NCBI GenBank assembly: GCA_024636425.1
Contig: JAGXHB010000144.1
Span: forward strand, 1-5,098
Length of the DNA stretch: 5,098 nucleotides
Source: Roseobacter sp.
Lineage (GTDB): Bacteria; Pseudomonadota; Alphaproteobacteria; Rhodobacterales; Rhodobacteraceae
Direction of reading: 5' to 3'
Shown here: piece by piece, positions 1 to 5,098 of the stretch
How the letters are laid out: every line of letters begins with the position of its first letter
Numbering within the stretch: the stretch's first letter is position 1
The notes under the pieces: model-generated
What the model was told of the DNA's origin: nothing
Databases searched by the model: none
Seen by the model: the letters and a program-made list of their open reading frames with translations, nothing else
Made by a program: the position numbers and the translations under genes

Positions 1-393
1 ATCAACAAGGCCGACGGTGATCTGAAGCCCGCGGCCCAGCGGACCTGCGCGGATTATGCCGGGGCGCTGCGGTTGTTGCGAAAGCGTCCGCAGGATCCCG
101 AGGGCTTTCCCAAGGCGATGATGGTGTCGGCGTTACAGGAAAACGGGCTGGCCGAGGCATGGGATGAGGTGCAGTCCCTCACCGATTGGCGGCAGGCCAA
201 CGGGTTCTGGCAGCGGACCCGGGCCGCACAAGCCCGGTACTGGTTCGAACAGGCGGTCAAGCACGCGCTCCTTGCCCAGCTTGAGACGCCAAAGGCCAAA
301 GCGTCGCTGACTGCGTTAAGCGACCGTGTGGCGCAGGGTCTGGACGACCCGACCACGGCAGCGGCGGATTTCGTGGCACAGCTTGACCGCTGA
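1..393 (+). CDS. meaB: MeaB/ArgK family GTPase, C-terminal part (5' end outside window)
   Basis: MeaB is a cytoplasmic P-loop GTPase that binds adenosylcobalamin-dependent methylmalonyl-CoA mutase, gating cofactor loading and protecting the enzyme; older annotations call it ArgK or LAO/AO transport ATPase. What is visible: the frame is open from base 1 and gives 130 residues. It begins with INKADGD, which holds the G4 guanine-specificity motif NKAD (residues 2-5), followed by VSAL (42-45), the G5-like motif. After it come the Trp- and Arg-rich helices (W54, W65, W72, W85) and the Leu/Ala-rich C-terminal arm typical of the family. Full-length members are about 320-330 residues, so roughly 200 residues with Walker A and the switch regions lie to the left. 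It converges on xerC, and a hairpin follows the stop within a few bases. No mutase gene is visible here, so its partner is inferred. The family call is firm; the exact partner is not. Confidence 0.88.
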   Translation: MNKADGDLKPAAQRTCADYAGALRLLRKRPQDPEGFPKAMMVSALQENGLAEAWDEVQSLTDWRQANGFWQRTRAAQARYWFEQAVKHALLAQLETPKAKASLTALSDRVAQGLDDPTTAAADFVAQLDR

Positions 394-396
394 AGG

Positions 397-448
397 GCGC
401 CGGAATTTTTCAAAATACCGGATCGGTTTTTTTGAAAAAAACCGGCGC
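397..448. terminator. Bidirectional intrinsic terminator between meaB and xerC
   Basis: Outer arms GCGCCGGAATTTTTC (397-411) and GAAAAAAACCGGCGC (434-448) pair at 13 of 15 positions. Inside them, ACCG (417-420), loop GAT and CGGT (424-427) form a GC core flanked by an A tract on the left and a T tract (427-433) on the right. The core therefore reads as hairpin plus U-run for meaB on the + strand, and has a weaker T-rich follow-on for xerC on the - strand. It starts 4 bases after the meaB stop and ends 17 bases from the xerC stop, as expected for a shared terminator of converging genes. Folding energy was not calculated. Confidence 0.75.
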
Positions 449-465
449 TGGTGGCGAGGGTATAC

Positions 466-1410
466 CTAGCCTGTGGCCTTGGGGTGTGCGCGGTTATAGA
501 CCTCCATCAGGCGGGCAGTATCGACCGCCGTATAGGCCTGTGTGGTCGACAGCGATGCGTGCCCCAGCAGTTCCTGAATGGCGCGCAGATCGCCGCCCGC
601 GTCCAGCAGATGGGTGGCAAAGCTGTGGCGCAGCGCGTGCGGTGTCGCCGTTGCGGGCAGACCCAGCTGCATCCGCGCATCGGCCATGACCTGAGCAATG
701 GCGCGCGGCGACAGCGGGCCACCGCGCACTGCCCGGAAAAGCGCTGCATCGCGTTCCTTGGGATAGGGGCAGGCGCGCAGATAGGCATCAACCGCCTCGC
801 GCGCGGCGGGCAAGACCGGCACGACCCGTTCCTTGCCCCCCTTGCCGACAATGCGCAGAACATCCGGCAGGGGCGCGTCGCTCCCCTTGAGGCCAAGCGC
901 CTCTGAGATGCGCAATCCGCAGCCCCAAAGCAACGTCAGTACCGCCACATCCCGCGTGGCAACCCATGGATGACGCGATTGCAACTCGACACAGTCGATC
1001 ATGGCTTTGGCGGCGTCCACGGCCAAAGGTCGGGGCAGTTTTTTGGTGAATTTCGGCGACCGCGTGGACAAGACGGCGGTGGGCTCAAAACCCTCACGCT
1101 CGGCCAGCCAGCGATAGAACGCCTTGACCGCCGACAGCTTGCGCGCCAGCGACCGGGGGCCGACATCCGGCCCGCGCGTCTTGGCCATCCAGCTGCGCAT
1201 GTCGGAAATCGTGATGCGTGACAGCGCCCCCAGACCCTGACTGTCCCCCTTATGAAGCGTCATGAACGCGAGGAAATCGGACACATCCCCTTGGTAGGCC
1301 GTGATTGTATTCTCAGCGGCCCCTTTCAGGGCGCGCTGATGGTCCAGCCATGTTTGCAGGGCGTCCCGCGCGGCCGGGCTGATCAAAAGACTGTGCGTGT
1401 CGCCGCTCAA
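466..1410 (-). CDS. xerC: Tyrosine recombinase XerC
   Basis: XerC, with XerD, forms a site-specific recombinase that cuts and joins DNA at dif to resolve chromosome dimers before division. The 314 residues match the usual family length (about 300). The N-terminal SAM-like core-binding domain spans roughly residues 15-105 (NTITAYQGDVSDFLAF, then KLSAVKAFYRWL). The catalytic domain follows at about 125-310 with all active residues: R167 in GLRISEAL, K190 in GKGGKERVVP, H258 and R261 in PHALRHSFATHLL, H284 in LLGHASL, and nucleophile Y293 in TTQAYTAV. The start is TTG (1408-1410), overlapping the TGA of the DUF484 gene by four bases; no ATG or GTG precedes it in frame and no good Shine-Dalgarno is seen, so translational coupling is likely. 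The linkage to DUF484 is common in proteobacteria and favours XerC over XerD, phage or integron integrases. It is probably co-transcribed with DUF484 and ends at the shared terminator. Confidence 0.94.
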   Translation of the reverse strand: MSGDTHSLLISPAARDALQTWLDHQRALKGAAENTITAYQGDVSDFLAFMTLHKGDSQGLGALSRITISDMRSWMAKTRGPDVGPRSLARKLSAVKAFYRWLAEREGFEPTAVLSTRSPKFTKKLPRPLAVDAAKAMIDCVELQSRHPWVATRDVAVLTLLWGCGLRISEALGLKGSDAPLPDVLRIVGKGGKERVVPVLPAAREAVDAYLRACPYPKERDAALFRAVRGGPLSPRAIAQVMADARMQLGLPATATPHALRHSFATHLLDAGGDLRAIQELLGHASLSTTQAYTAVDTARLMEVYNRAHPKATG

Positions 1411-2114
1411 GACAGCCAGCGGCGCATGGTGCGTTCGAACACACCAGCAAAAAAGCCCAGCAAATCCGTGCCTTGCTGAGGGCCGAACATATGTGGATCT
1501 TCGGAGCCAAGGATCAGCAGGCCGGGCAGGCGACCATCGCCAAAATCAAGCCGCAGACATGCTTCGGACCGGATCCAATCGGCGGCACCGCCATAGACGG
1601 TCTCAAGGCTGTCCTGCACGCCGCGTAACGTCACCTGACGCGAAGTGCTCCCCCGACCGGCGGTCAGATAATCCTCGATAAATCCGGGCTCAGCCACGGT
1701 CAGCACGTCCCCCAACCGTTTGACCGCTGGATCGTCATCGCTCTGGATGGATTCGAGCACAAGCCGAACGGCATCGACACGCAGAATGTCGGCAACCTCG
1801 CCGCCAAGATCGCGCAGGAAGCTTTCAAACTCGACAGGGTCAAGCATCCGCAGGATGGCGCGGTGGATCTGGTTCGTCCCTGCAAGGTTTTCGTAGGCGG
1901 CCGCGATCACGTTGCGATGCGTATCTTCAAGCCGGTCAAGACGGGTTTCAAGGCGGTCCATCGCGATGCCGCGCAAATCAACAATATTGCCACCCATTGC
2001 GCGTTCATTGGCGGCGATCAGGGCCTGCATAACATCGCTGTCATCCAGAATGACGTCGGGTTGCGAGATAATCGCTTCCCGAAGGGAGTCTTCGATTTTG
2101 TGGCTGCTGCTCAT
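1407..2114 (-). CDS. DUF484 family protein (GAF-like)
   Basis: Product of 235 residues of the DUF484 family (E. coli relative YigA), whose biochemical role is not established. The N-terminal part has the family wording: a short helix with SQPDVILDDSDVMQAL (17-32), GNIVDLRG (42-49), then a likely coiled coil (about 48-91, with DRLETRLDRLEDTHR and AAAYENLAGTNQIHRAIL). The C-terminal half resembles a GAF fold and ends with LLILGSEDPHMF (199-210) and QGTDLLGFFAGVFERTMRRWL (from 214), the most conserved block. No signal peptide or membrane segment is visible, so it is probably cytoplasmic. The ATG at 2112-2114 is the only start after an in-frame stop at 2142-2144; upstream GAGACGAGC offers a weak ribosome site. 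Its TGA overlaps the xerC start, and DUF484 beside xerC is a recurring arrangement, so a role linked to XerC or chromosome segregation is possible, but that is inference. Confidence 0.92.
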   Translation of the reverse strand: MSSSHKIEDSLREAIISQPDVILDDSDVMQALIAANERAMGGNIVDLRGIAMDRLETRLDRLEDTHRNVIAAAYENLAGTNQIHRAILRMLDPVEFESFLRDLGGEVADILRVDAVRLVLESIQSDDDPAVKRLGDVLTVAEPGFIEDYLTAGRGSTSRQVTLRGVQDSLETVYGGAADWIRSEACLRLDFGDGRLPGLLILGSEDPHMFGPQQGTDLLGFFAGVFERTMRRWLS

Positions 2115-2229
2115 GCTCGTCTCGTTTTTATTTTGAGTGTCTTACCATGCAGACCCGTCAAAATCTGCAATTTTCTTTTGTTCTTGCGCCTGTTTTTTGT
2201 GCGGGAGGCCAGAGTTTGCTGCCCCGCCC

Positions 2230-2245
2230 GTTAAAATAGCGTTAA
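2230..2245 (-). promoter_or_regulatory. Candidate CtrA-binding box upstream of DUF484-xerC
   Basis: The - strand reads TTAACGCTATTTTAAC, an exact match to TTAA-N7-TTAAC, the full binding site of the alphaproteobacterial response regulator CtrA. It lies 115 bases upstream of the DUF484 ATG and in the same orientation. The same pattern appears on the + strand as CGTTAAA repeated at 11-base spacing (2229-2235 and 2240-2246), about one helical turn. No clear -10 follows at the distance normal for a CtrA-activated promoter, so activation, repression or chance all remain open. Confidence 0.42.
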
Positions 2246-2354
2246 ATTCTCGTGACAGGTGACGCGTCGCAGCGATCAGATCAGAGGATGGATCAAGCCC
2301 CGCCCCCTCAGCCGGAACAGGCAAACCGTCTTTTCCCGCTCAGCCCGTCATTTC

Positions 2355-2384
2355 TGCGGGCGCTGCTGGATGGCAGCCCCCGCA
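2355..2384 (-). terminator. Stem-loop after transaldolase gene, terminator-like but without U-run
   Basis: Arms 2355-2366 (TGCGGGCGCTGC) and 2373-2384 (GCAGCCCCCGCA) pair at 11 of 12 positions, with one C-C mismatch and a 6-base loop. The hairpin starts 24 bases past the transaldolase stop, the usual place for a 3'-end structure. On the transcript strand it is followed by GAAATGACGG rather than a U tract, so it may be a weak terminator, an mRNA-stabilising 3' hairpin, or part of a Rho-dependent end. Confidence 0.4.
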
Positions 2385-2407
2385 AGGATCATGACTGACG
2401 CGAGGGA

Positions 2408-3061
2408 TCAGAGGATGTTCTGGCCGGTTTTCTTCCAGTCGGACATGAACTGCTCGAGGCCCTTGTCGGTCAGCGGATGCGCCGCCAGCTTCTTGATCAC
2501 TTCCGGCGGGGCGGTCATCACGTCCGCACCGATGCGTGCCGCGTCCAGCACATGGTTCACCGTCCGGATCGATGCGGCAAGGATCTGCGTTTCAAACCCG
2601 TAGTTGTCGTAAATCGTCCGGATGTCCTGAATAAGGTCCATACCGTCGAGGTTGATGTCGTCCAGACGCCCGATGAAAGGCGAAATGAAGGTAGCCCCGG
2701 CCTTGGCTGCGATCAGCGCCTGATTGGCGGAGAAACACAGGGTCACGTTGACCATCTTGCCCTCGCCCGAAAGTACTTTGCACGCCTTGAGGCCATCCCA
2801 GGTCAGCGGCAGCTTGACGGTGATGTTGTCGGCAATCTCGGCCAGTTTGCGGCCTTCGGCAATCATGTCGTCGGCTTGCAACGCAACCACTTCGGCAGAG
2901 ACGGGGCCATCCACCAGATCACAAATCTCTTTGGTAACCTCAAGGATGTTGCGGCCCGATTTCAGGATCAGCGACGGGTTGGTCGTGACGCCGTCGACCA
3001 TGCCCAGATCGTTCAGTTCGGCAATGGCGTCGATGTCAGCGGTATCTACGAAAAATTTCAT
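2408..3061 (-). CDS. tal: Transaldolase, short (FSA/TalC-like) type
   Basis: A 217-residue cytoplasmic class I aldolase-fold enzyme of the transaldolase/fructose-6-phosphate aldolase family, expected to move a dihydroxyacetone unit from sedoheptulose-7-phosphate to glyceraldehyde-3-phosphate in the non-oxidative pentose phosphate pathway. Visible landmarks are MKFFVDTAD (D6), GVTTNPSL (N28), the Schiff-base lysine K83 in NITVKLPLT, T107, SPFIGRLDD (127-135) and LAASIRT (S164). Where E. coli FsaA has Q59 and Y131, this protein has E57 (SAEVVA) and F129 (SPFIGR), the residues found in true transaldolases, so I prefer transaldolase over aldolase. The length is normal for the short family and there is no sign of damage. 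The ATG at 3059-3061 is preceded by AGGGA at good spacing. It is divergent from priA and upstream of DUF484-xerC on the same strand, but the 293-bp gap argues for separate transcription. Confidence 0.94.
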   Translation of the reverse strand: MKFFVDTADIDAIAELNDLGMVDGVTTNPSLILKSGRNILEVTKEICDLVDGPVSAEVVALQADDMIAEGRKLAEIADNITVKLPLTWDGLKACKVLSGEGKMVNVTLCFSANQALIAAKAGATFISPFIGRLDDINLDGMDLIQDIRTIYDNYGFETQILAASIRTVNHVLDAARIGADVMTAPPEVIKKLAAHPLTDKGLEQFMSDWKKTGQNIL

Positions 3062-3070
3062 GATGTGGTT

Positions 3071-3075
3071 TCCCT
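3071..3075 (-). promoter_or_regulatory. Ribosome binding site of the transaldolase gene
   Basis: The - strand reads AGGGA followed by nine bases and the ATG at 3059-3061. This is the clearest Shine-Dalgarno sequence in the window and supports that start. Confidence 0.6.
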
Positions 3076-3093
3076 GTAAGAGTAGGTGGCAGG

Positions 3094-3122
3094 TTGGAAT
3101 GGGTCAGCCAAGTGGCTATGTC
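3094..3122 (+). promoter_or_regulatory. Candidate sigma-70 type promoter for priA
   Basis: TTGGAA (3094-3099), a 17-base spacer and TATGTC (3117-3122) match the -35 and -10 consensus at four and three of six positions. Transcription would begin near 3129, leaving a leader of about 17 bases before the priA ATG. A short dyad, AGCCA-AG-TGGCT (3106-3117), lies in the spacer and touches the -10. It could be an operator or chance. The match is modest. Confidence 0.28.
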
Positions 3123-3146
3123 TGTTGGCAACGGCTTTAGCGCATC

Positions 3147-5098
3147 ATGCGTACTGCCGAAACCCTTATTCCCGAAACCAGCAAAGCGGAACCTCGTTTG
3201 ATTTCTCCTGAATTCTTTGATCAAGGCGCGCTGGTGGCGGTGCTGACGACGCAGCCTTTGGGGCGTGCCCTTGACTATAAGGCACCCGAAGGCGGCTGTC
3301 ATCTGGGTGCTTTCGTCGAGGTGCCGTTGGGGCCGCGCAAGGTGACGGGTGTCGTCTGGGGGGCGGGACAAGGCGATTATGATCTGTCGAAAATCCGGTC
3401 GGTCATCCGCGTGCTTGACGCGGCCCCCATGCGCGAGGAATTGCGCGCATTTCTGACGAGGGCGGCGGCCTATACCCTGACGCCGATGCCTGCGATGCTG
3501 CGGCTGGCAACCCGCGCGCCCGGCCTTGGCGACCCGCCGTCCATGCGCAAGATCTACCGTCGCGGACCGTCCGACCCCGACCGGATGACGCCCGCCCGCC
3601 GCCGCGTGCTGGACACACTTGCCGCATACGGTGATCTGTCCTTTACTCTCAAGGAACTGGCTGAGTTGTCCGGTGTTACCCCGTCGGTCATCAAGGGGCT
3701 GGTCGCGCAGGATGCAATCCTCGAGCAGGACAGCCCCCGCGATGTGCCCTTCGCGCGGATGGACCCCAGCCTGCCCAGCAAAGACCTTACCGAGGATCAG
3801 GCCGCTGCGTCAGATCTGTTATCAAAGGCTGTGGCTTCGGGCAGCTATGGCACGACCTTGCTGCGCGGTGTCACCGGATCGGGCAAAACCGAAGTCTATC
3901 TGGAAGCCGTGGCCGCTGCGTTAAAGGCGGGCCGCCAAGCGCTGGTACTGCTGCCGGAGATCGCACTGACTGAACAGTTTCTGCACCGGGTCGAAGCGCG
4001 TTTTGGCGCAAAGCCTGCCGAATGGCATTCCGGTGCCACCATGACCGAACGCCGCCGCATCTGGCGCATGGTGGGGCAGGGGCAGGCGCAGGTGGTGATC
4101 GGTGCGCGCTCGGCGCTGTTCTTGCCATTCCAGAACCTTGGCCTGATCGTCGTGGACGAAGAACACGACACATCCTACAAACAGGAAGAGGGTGTGCTTT
4201 ATAACGCCCGCGACATGGCCGTGCTGCGCGCATCCATCTGCGGCGCGCAGGTGGTGCTGGCATCGGCCACACCAAGCCTTGAAAGCTGGGCCAATGCGGA
4301 AGCCGGCAAATACACGCGGATCGAGCTGACTTCGCGGTTTGGCCCTGCTGTGATGCCGCAAATGGGTGCGATCGACATGCGCGCCGAAGGGCTGCCCAGC
4401 GACAAATGGGTGTCGCCGACCCTGCGCGCCGAGGTCGACAAACGCCTTGAACGCGGCGAGCAGGCAATGCTGTTCATCAACCGTCGTGGCTATGCCCCTG
4501 TGACGCTGTGTCGGGCGTGCGGGCACCAGATCGGGTGCGATCATTGTGACGCCCGCATGGTGGAGCACCGCTTCCTCAAGCGGCTGGTCTGCCATCAATG
4601 CGGCGAAAGCAAGCCGATGCCCGAAGCCTGCCCGTCCTGCAATGCGGAAGGTAAGCTGGCCGCTGTCGGACCGGGAGTGGAGCGGCTGGGCGAGGAGGCC
4701 GCAGTACTGTGGCCGCAGGCGCGGGTCGCCACGCTCAGCTCCGACATGTACGGGTCTGCGAGAGCGCTGAAAGCCGAGATCGCGGGCATCGCAGAGGGCG
4801 CTGCCGACATCATCATCGGCACCCAGCTTGTGGCCAAGGGACACAACTTTCCCAACCTTACATTGGTGGGCGTGATTGATGCCGATCTGGGGCTGATGGG
4901 ATCGGACCTGCGCGCGGCAGAGCGGACGTTTCAGCTGATGCGTCAGGTCGCGGGCCGCGCAGGCCGGGCAGAGGCACCGGGCGCGGCCCTGTTGCAGACA
5001 TATCAACCCGATCACCCCGTCATCCGCGCCATTCTTGCCGGAGAGGAAGAGGCGTTCTGGAAAGCGGAAGCCGGCGAGCGGCGGCAGGCCGGCGTGCC
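3147..5098 (+). CDS. priA: Primosomal protein N' (PriA replication-restart helicase), 3' end outside window
   Basis: PriA is a 3'-5' DNA helicase that recognises stalled or recombined forks and starts primosome assembly to reload DnaB. The frame stays open from ATG to the window end: 650 codons plus two bases, of about 730 expected, so only the C-terminal domain is cut. In order: 3'-end DNA-binding domain (about 22-110, FFDQGALVAVLTTQPLGRALDY), winged helix (about 147-205), Walker A GVTGSGKT (241-248), Walker B DEEH (337-340), ASATPS (372-377), zinc-binding cysteines C455, C458, C464, C467, C482, C485, C495 and C498 as four CX2C pairs, GTQLVAKGH (558-566) and QVAGRAGR (600-607). All motifs needed for ATPase and zinc binding are intact. 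An in-frame TAG at 3138-3140 makes the ATG at 3147 the first possible start; no Shine-Dalgarno precedes it, and TTG at 3198 (residue 18) is an alternative. It is divergent from the transaldolase gene. Confidence 0.96.
   Translation, partial: MRTAETLIPETSKAEPRLISPEFFDQGALVAVLTTQPLGRALDYKAPEGGCHLGAFVEVPLGPRKVTGVVWGAGQGDYDLSKIRSVIRVLDAAPMREELRAFLTRAAAYTLTPMPAMLRLATRAPGLGDPPSMRKIYRRGPSDPDRMTPARRRVLDTLAAYGDLSFTLKELAELSGVTPSVIKGLVAQDAILEQDSPRDVPFARMDPSLPSKDLTEDQAAASDLLSKAVASGSYGTTLLRGVTGSGKTEVYLEAVAAALKAGRQALVLLPEIALTEQFLHRVEARFGAKPAEWHSGATMTERRRIWRMVGQGQAQVVIGARSALFLPFQNLGLIVVDEEHDTSYKQEEGVLYNARDMAVLRASICGAQVVLASATPSLESWANAEAGKYTRIELTSRFGPAVMPQMGAIDMRAEGLPSDKWVSPTLRAEVDKRLERGEQAMLFINRRGYAPVTLCRACGHQIGCDHCDARMVEHRFLKRLVCHQCGESKPMPEACPSCNAEGKLAAVGPGVERLGEEAAVLWPQARVATLSSDMYGSARALKAEIAGIAEGAADIIIGTQLVAKGHNFPNLTLVGVIDADLGLMGSDLRAAERTFQLMRQVAGRAGRAEAPGAALLQTYQPDHPVIRAILAGEEEAFWKAEAGERRQAGV

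Larger units (their letters stand above)
2115..2407. other. Intergenic region, 293 bp, between transaldolase gene and DUF484
   Basis: No convincing gene is seen on either strand. The half nearest DUF484 is A/T-rich, with long T tracts on the + strand (A-rich on the DUF484 transcript strand), unlike the coding DNA around it, and is the likely promoter region for DUF484-xerC. A TTGACG hexamer on the - strand (2156-2161) resembles a sigma-70 -35 element, but no good -10 lies at 16-18 bases: the best, CAAAAT, needs a 20-base spacer, so I do not call a promoter. The region also holds a CtrA-like box (2230-2245) and a stem-loop (2355-2384), listed separately. Confidence 0.7.

Noticed and set aside
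2133..2161. Sigma-70 promoter for DUF484 using TTGACG (2156-2161)
   Set aside because: The -35 match is good, but no acceptable -10 lies at a 16-18 base spacing, so it is mentioned only in the intergenic entry.
2229..2247. Possible dif site for XerC/XerD
   Set aside because: The sequence has TTAA halves but lacks the 11-6-11 layout and the conserved XerD arm of dif; it fits the CtrA box much better.
2142..2324. Possible 60-codon gene on the - strand in the intergenic gap
   Set aside because: It needs a TTG start with no Shine-Dalgarno, has no recognisable motif, and runs across the A/T-rich regulatory stretch and the CtrA-like box.
2279..2417. Perfect 12-base direct repeat GATCAGAGGATG at 2279-2290 and 2406-2417, the second copy over the transaldolase stop
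   Set aside because: Similarity ends sharply at both sides, and about one 12-base repeat is expected by chance in a 5-kb window, so it is not evidence of duplication or an attachment site.
2477..3140. Open frames on the + strand across the transaldolase gene
   Set aside because: They are shadows of a complete, clearly recognisable - strand enzyme and show no family features of their own.
3921..5015. Long open frame of 364 codons on the - strand
   Set aside because: It lies wholly antisense to priA, whose + frame holds every helicase motif in order. The antisense translation is rich in Arg, His and Cys without domain structure, as expected for the shadow of a GC-rich gene.
1..5098. Undescribed defence, mobile or multi-gene system
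   Set aside because: All coding space is filled by well-known housekeeping families. No transposase, phage gene, CRISPR repeat, toxin-antitoxin pair or RNA gene signature is visible.

Overview
The window looks like chromosomal housekeeping DNA from an alphaproteobacterium, most likely Rhodobacteraceae (Roseobacter-type). The reasons are GC-rich coding sequence, protein sequences with the wording of that family, the DUF484-xerC pair, a MeaB-type GTPase, and a candidate CtrA box. The family assignment is by recognition; no search was run.

Layout: (1) 1-393, + strand, the C-terminal 130 residues of the MeaB/ArgK G3E-type GTPase, cut by the window edge. (2) 397-448, an A/T-tract inverted repeat that looks like a shared terminator between two converging genes. 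(3) 466-1410, - strand, xerC, a tyrosine recombinase with all six catalytic residues; it starts with TTG inside the stop codon of the gene before it. (4) 1407-2114, - strand, a DUF484 protein (GAF-like). (5) 2115-2407, a non-coding gap with a full TTAA-N7-TTAAC motif and a stem-loop just after the next gene. (6) 2408-3061, - strand, a short-type transaldolase whose active-site residues favour transaldolase over fructose-6-phosphate aldolase. (7) 3062-3146, a short divergent promoter region. (8) 3147-5098, + strand, priA, the replication-restart helicase, 650 residues seen and open at the right edge.

Functionally, two genes concern chromosome maintenance: XerC resolves chromosome dimers at dif, and PriA restarts collapsed forks. 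DUF484 is translationally tied to xerC. The transaldolase serves the pentose phosphate pathway, and MeaB protects or loads adenosylcobalamin-dependent methylmalonyl-CoA mutase. These look like neighbours rather than one pathway.

I found no mobile element, CRISPR array, RNA gene or toxin-antitoxin pair, and no evidence of an undescribed multi-gene system. The points most worth a second look are regulatory (the CtrA-like box before DUF484-xerC) and biochemical (the transaldolase residue set in a protein likely to be labelled as an aldolase).
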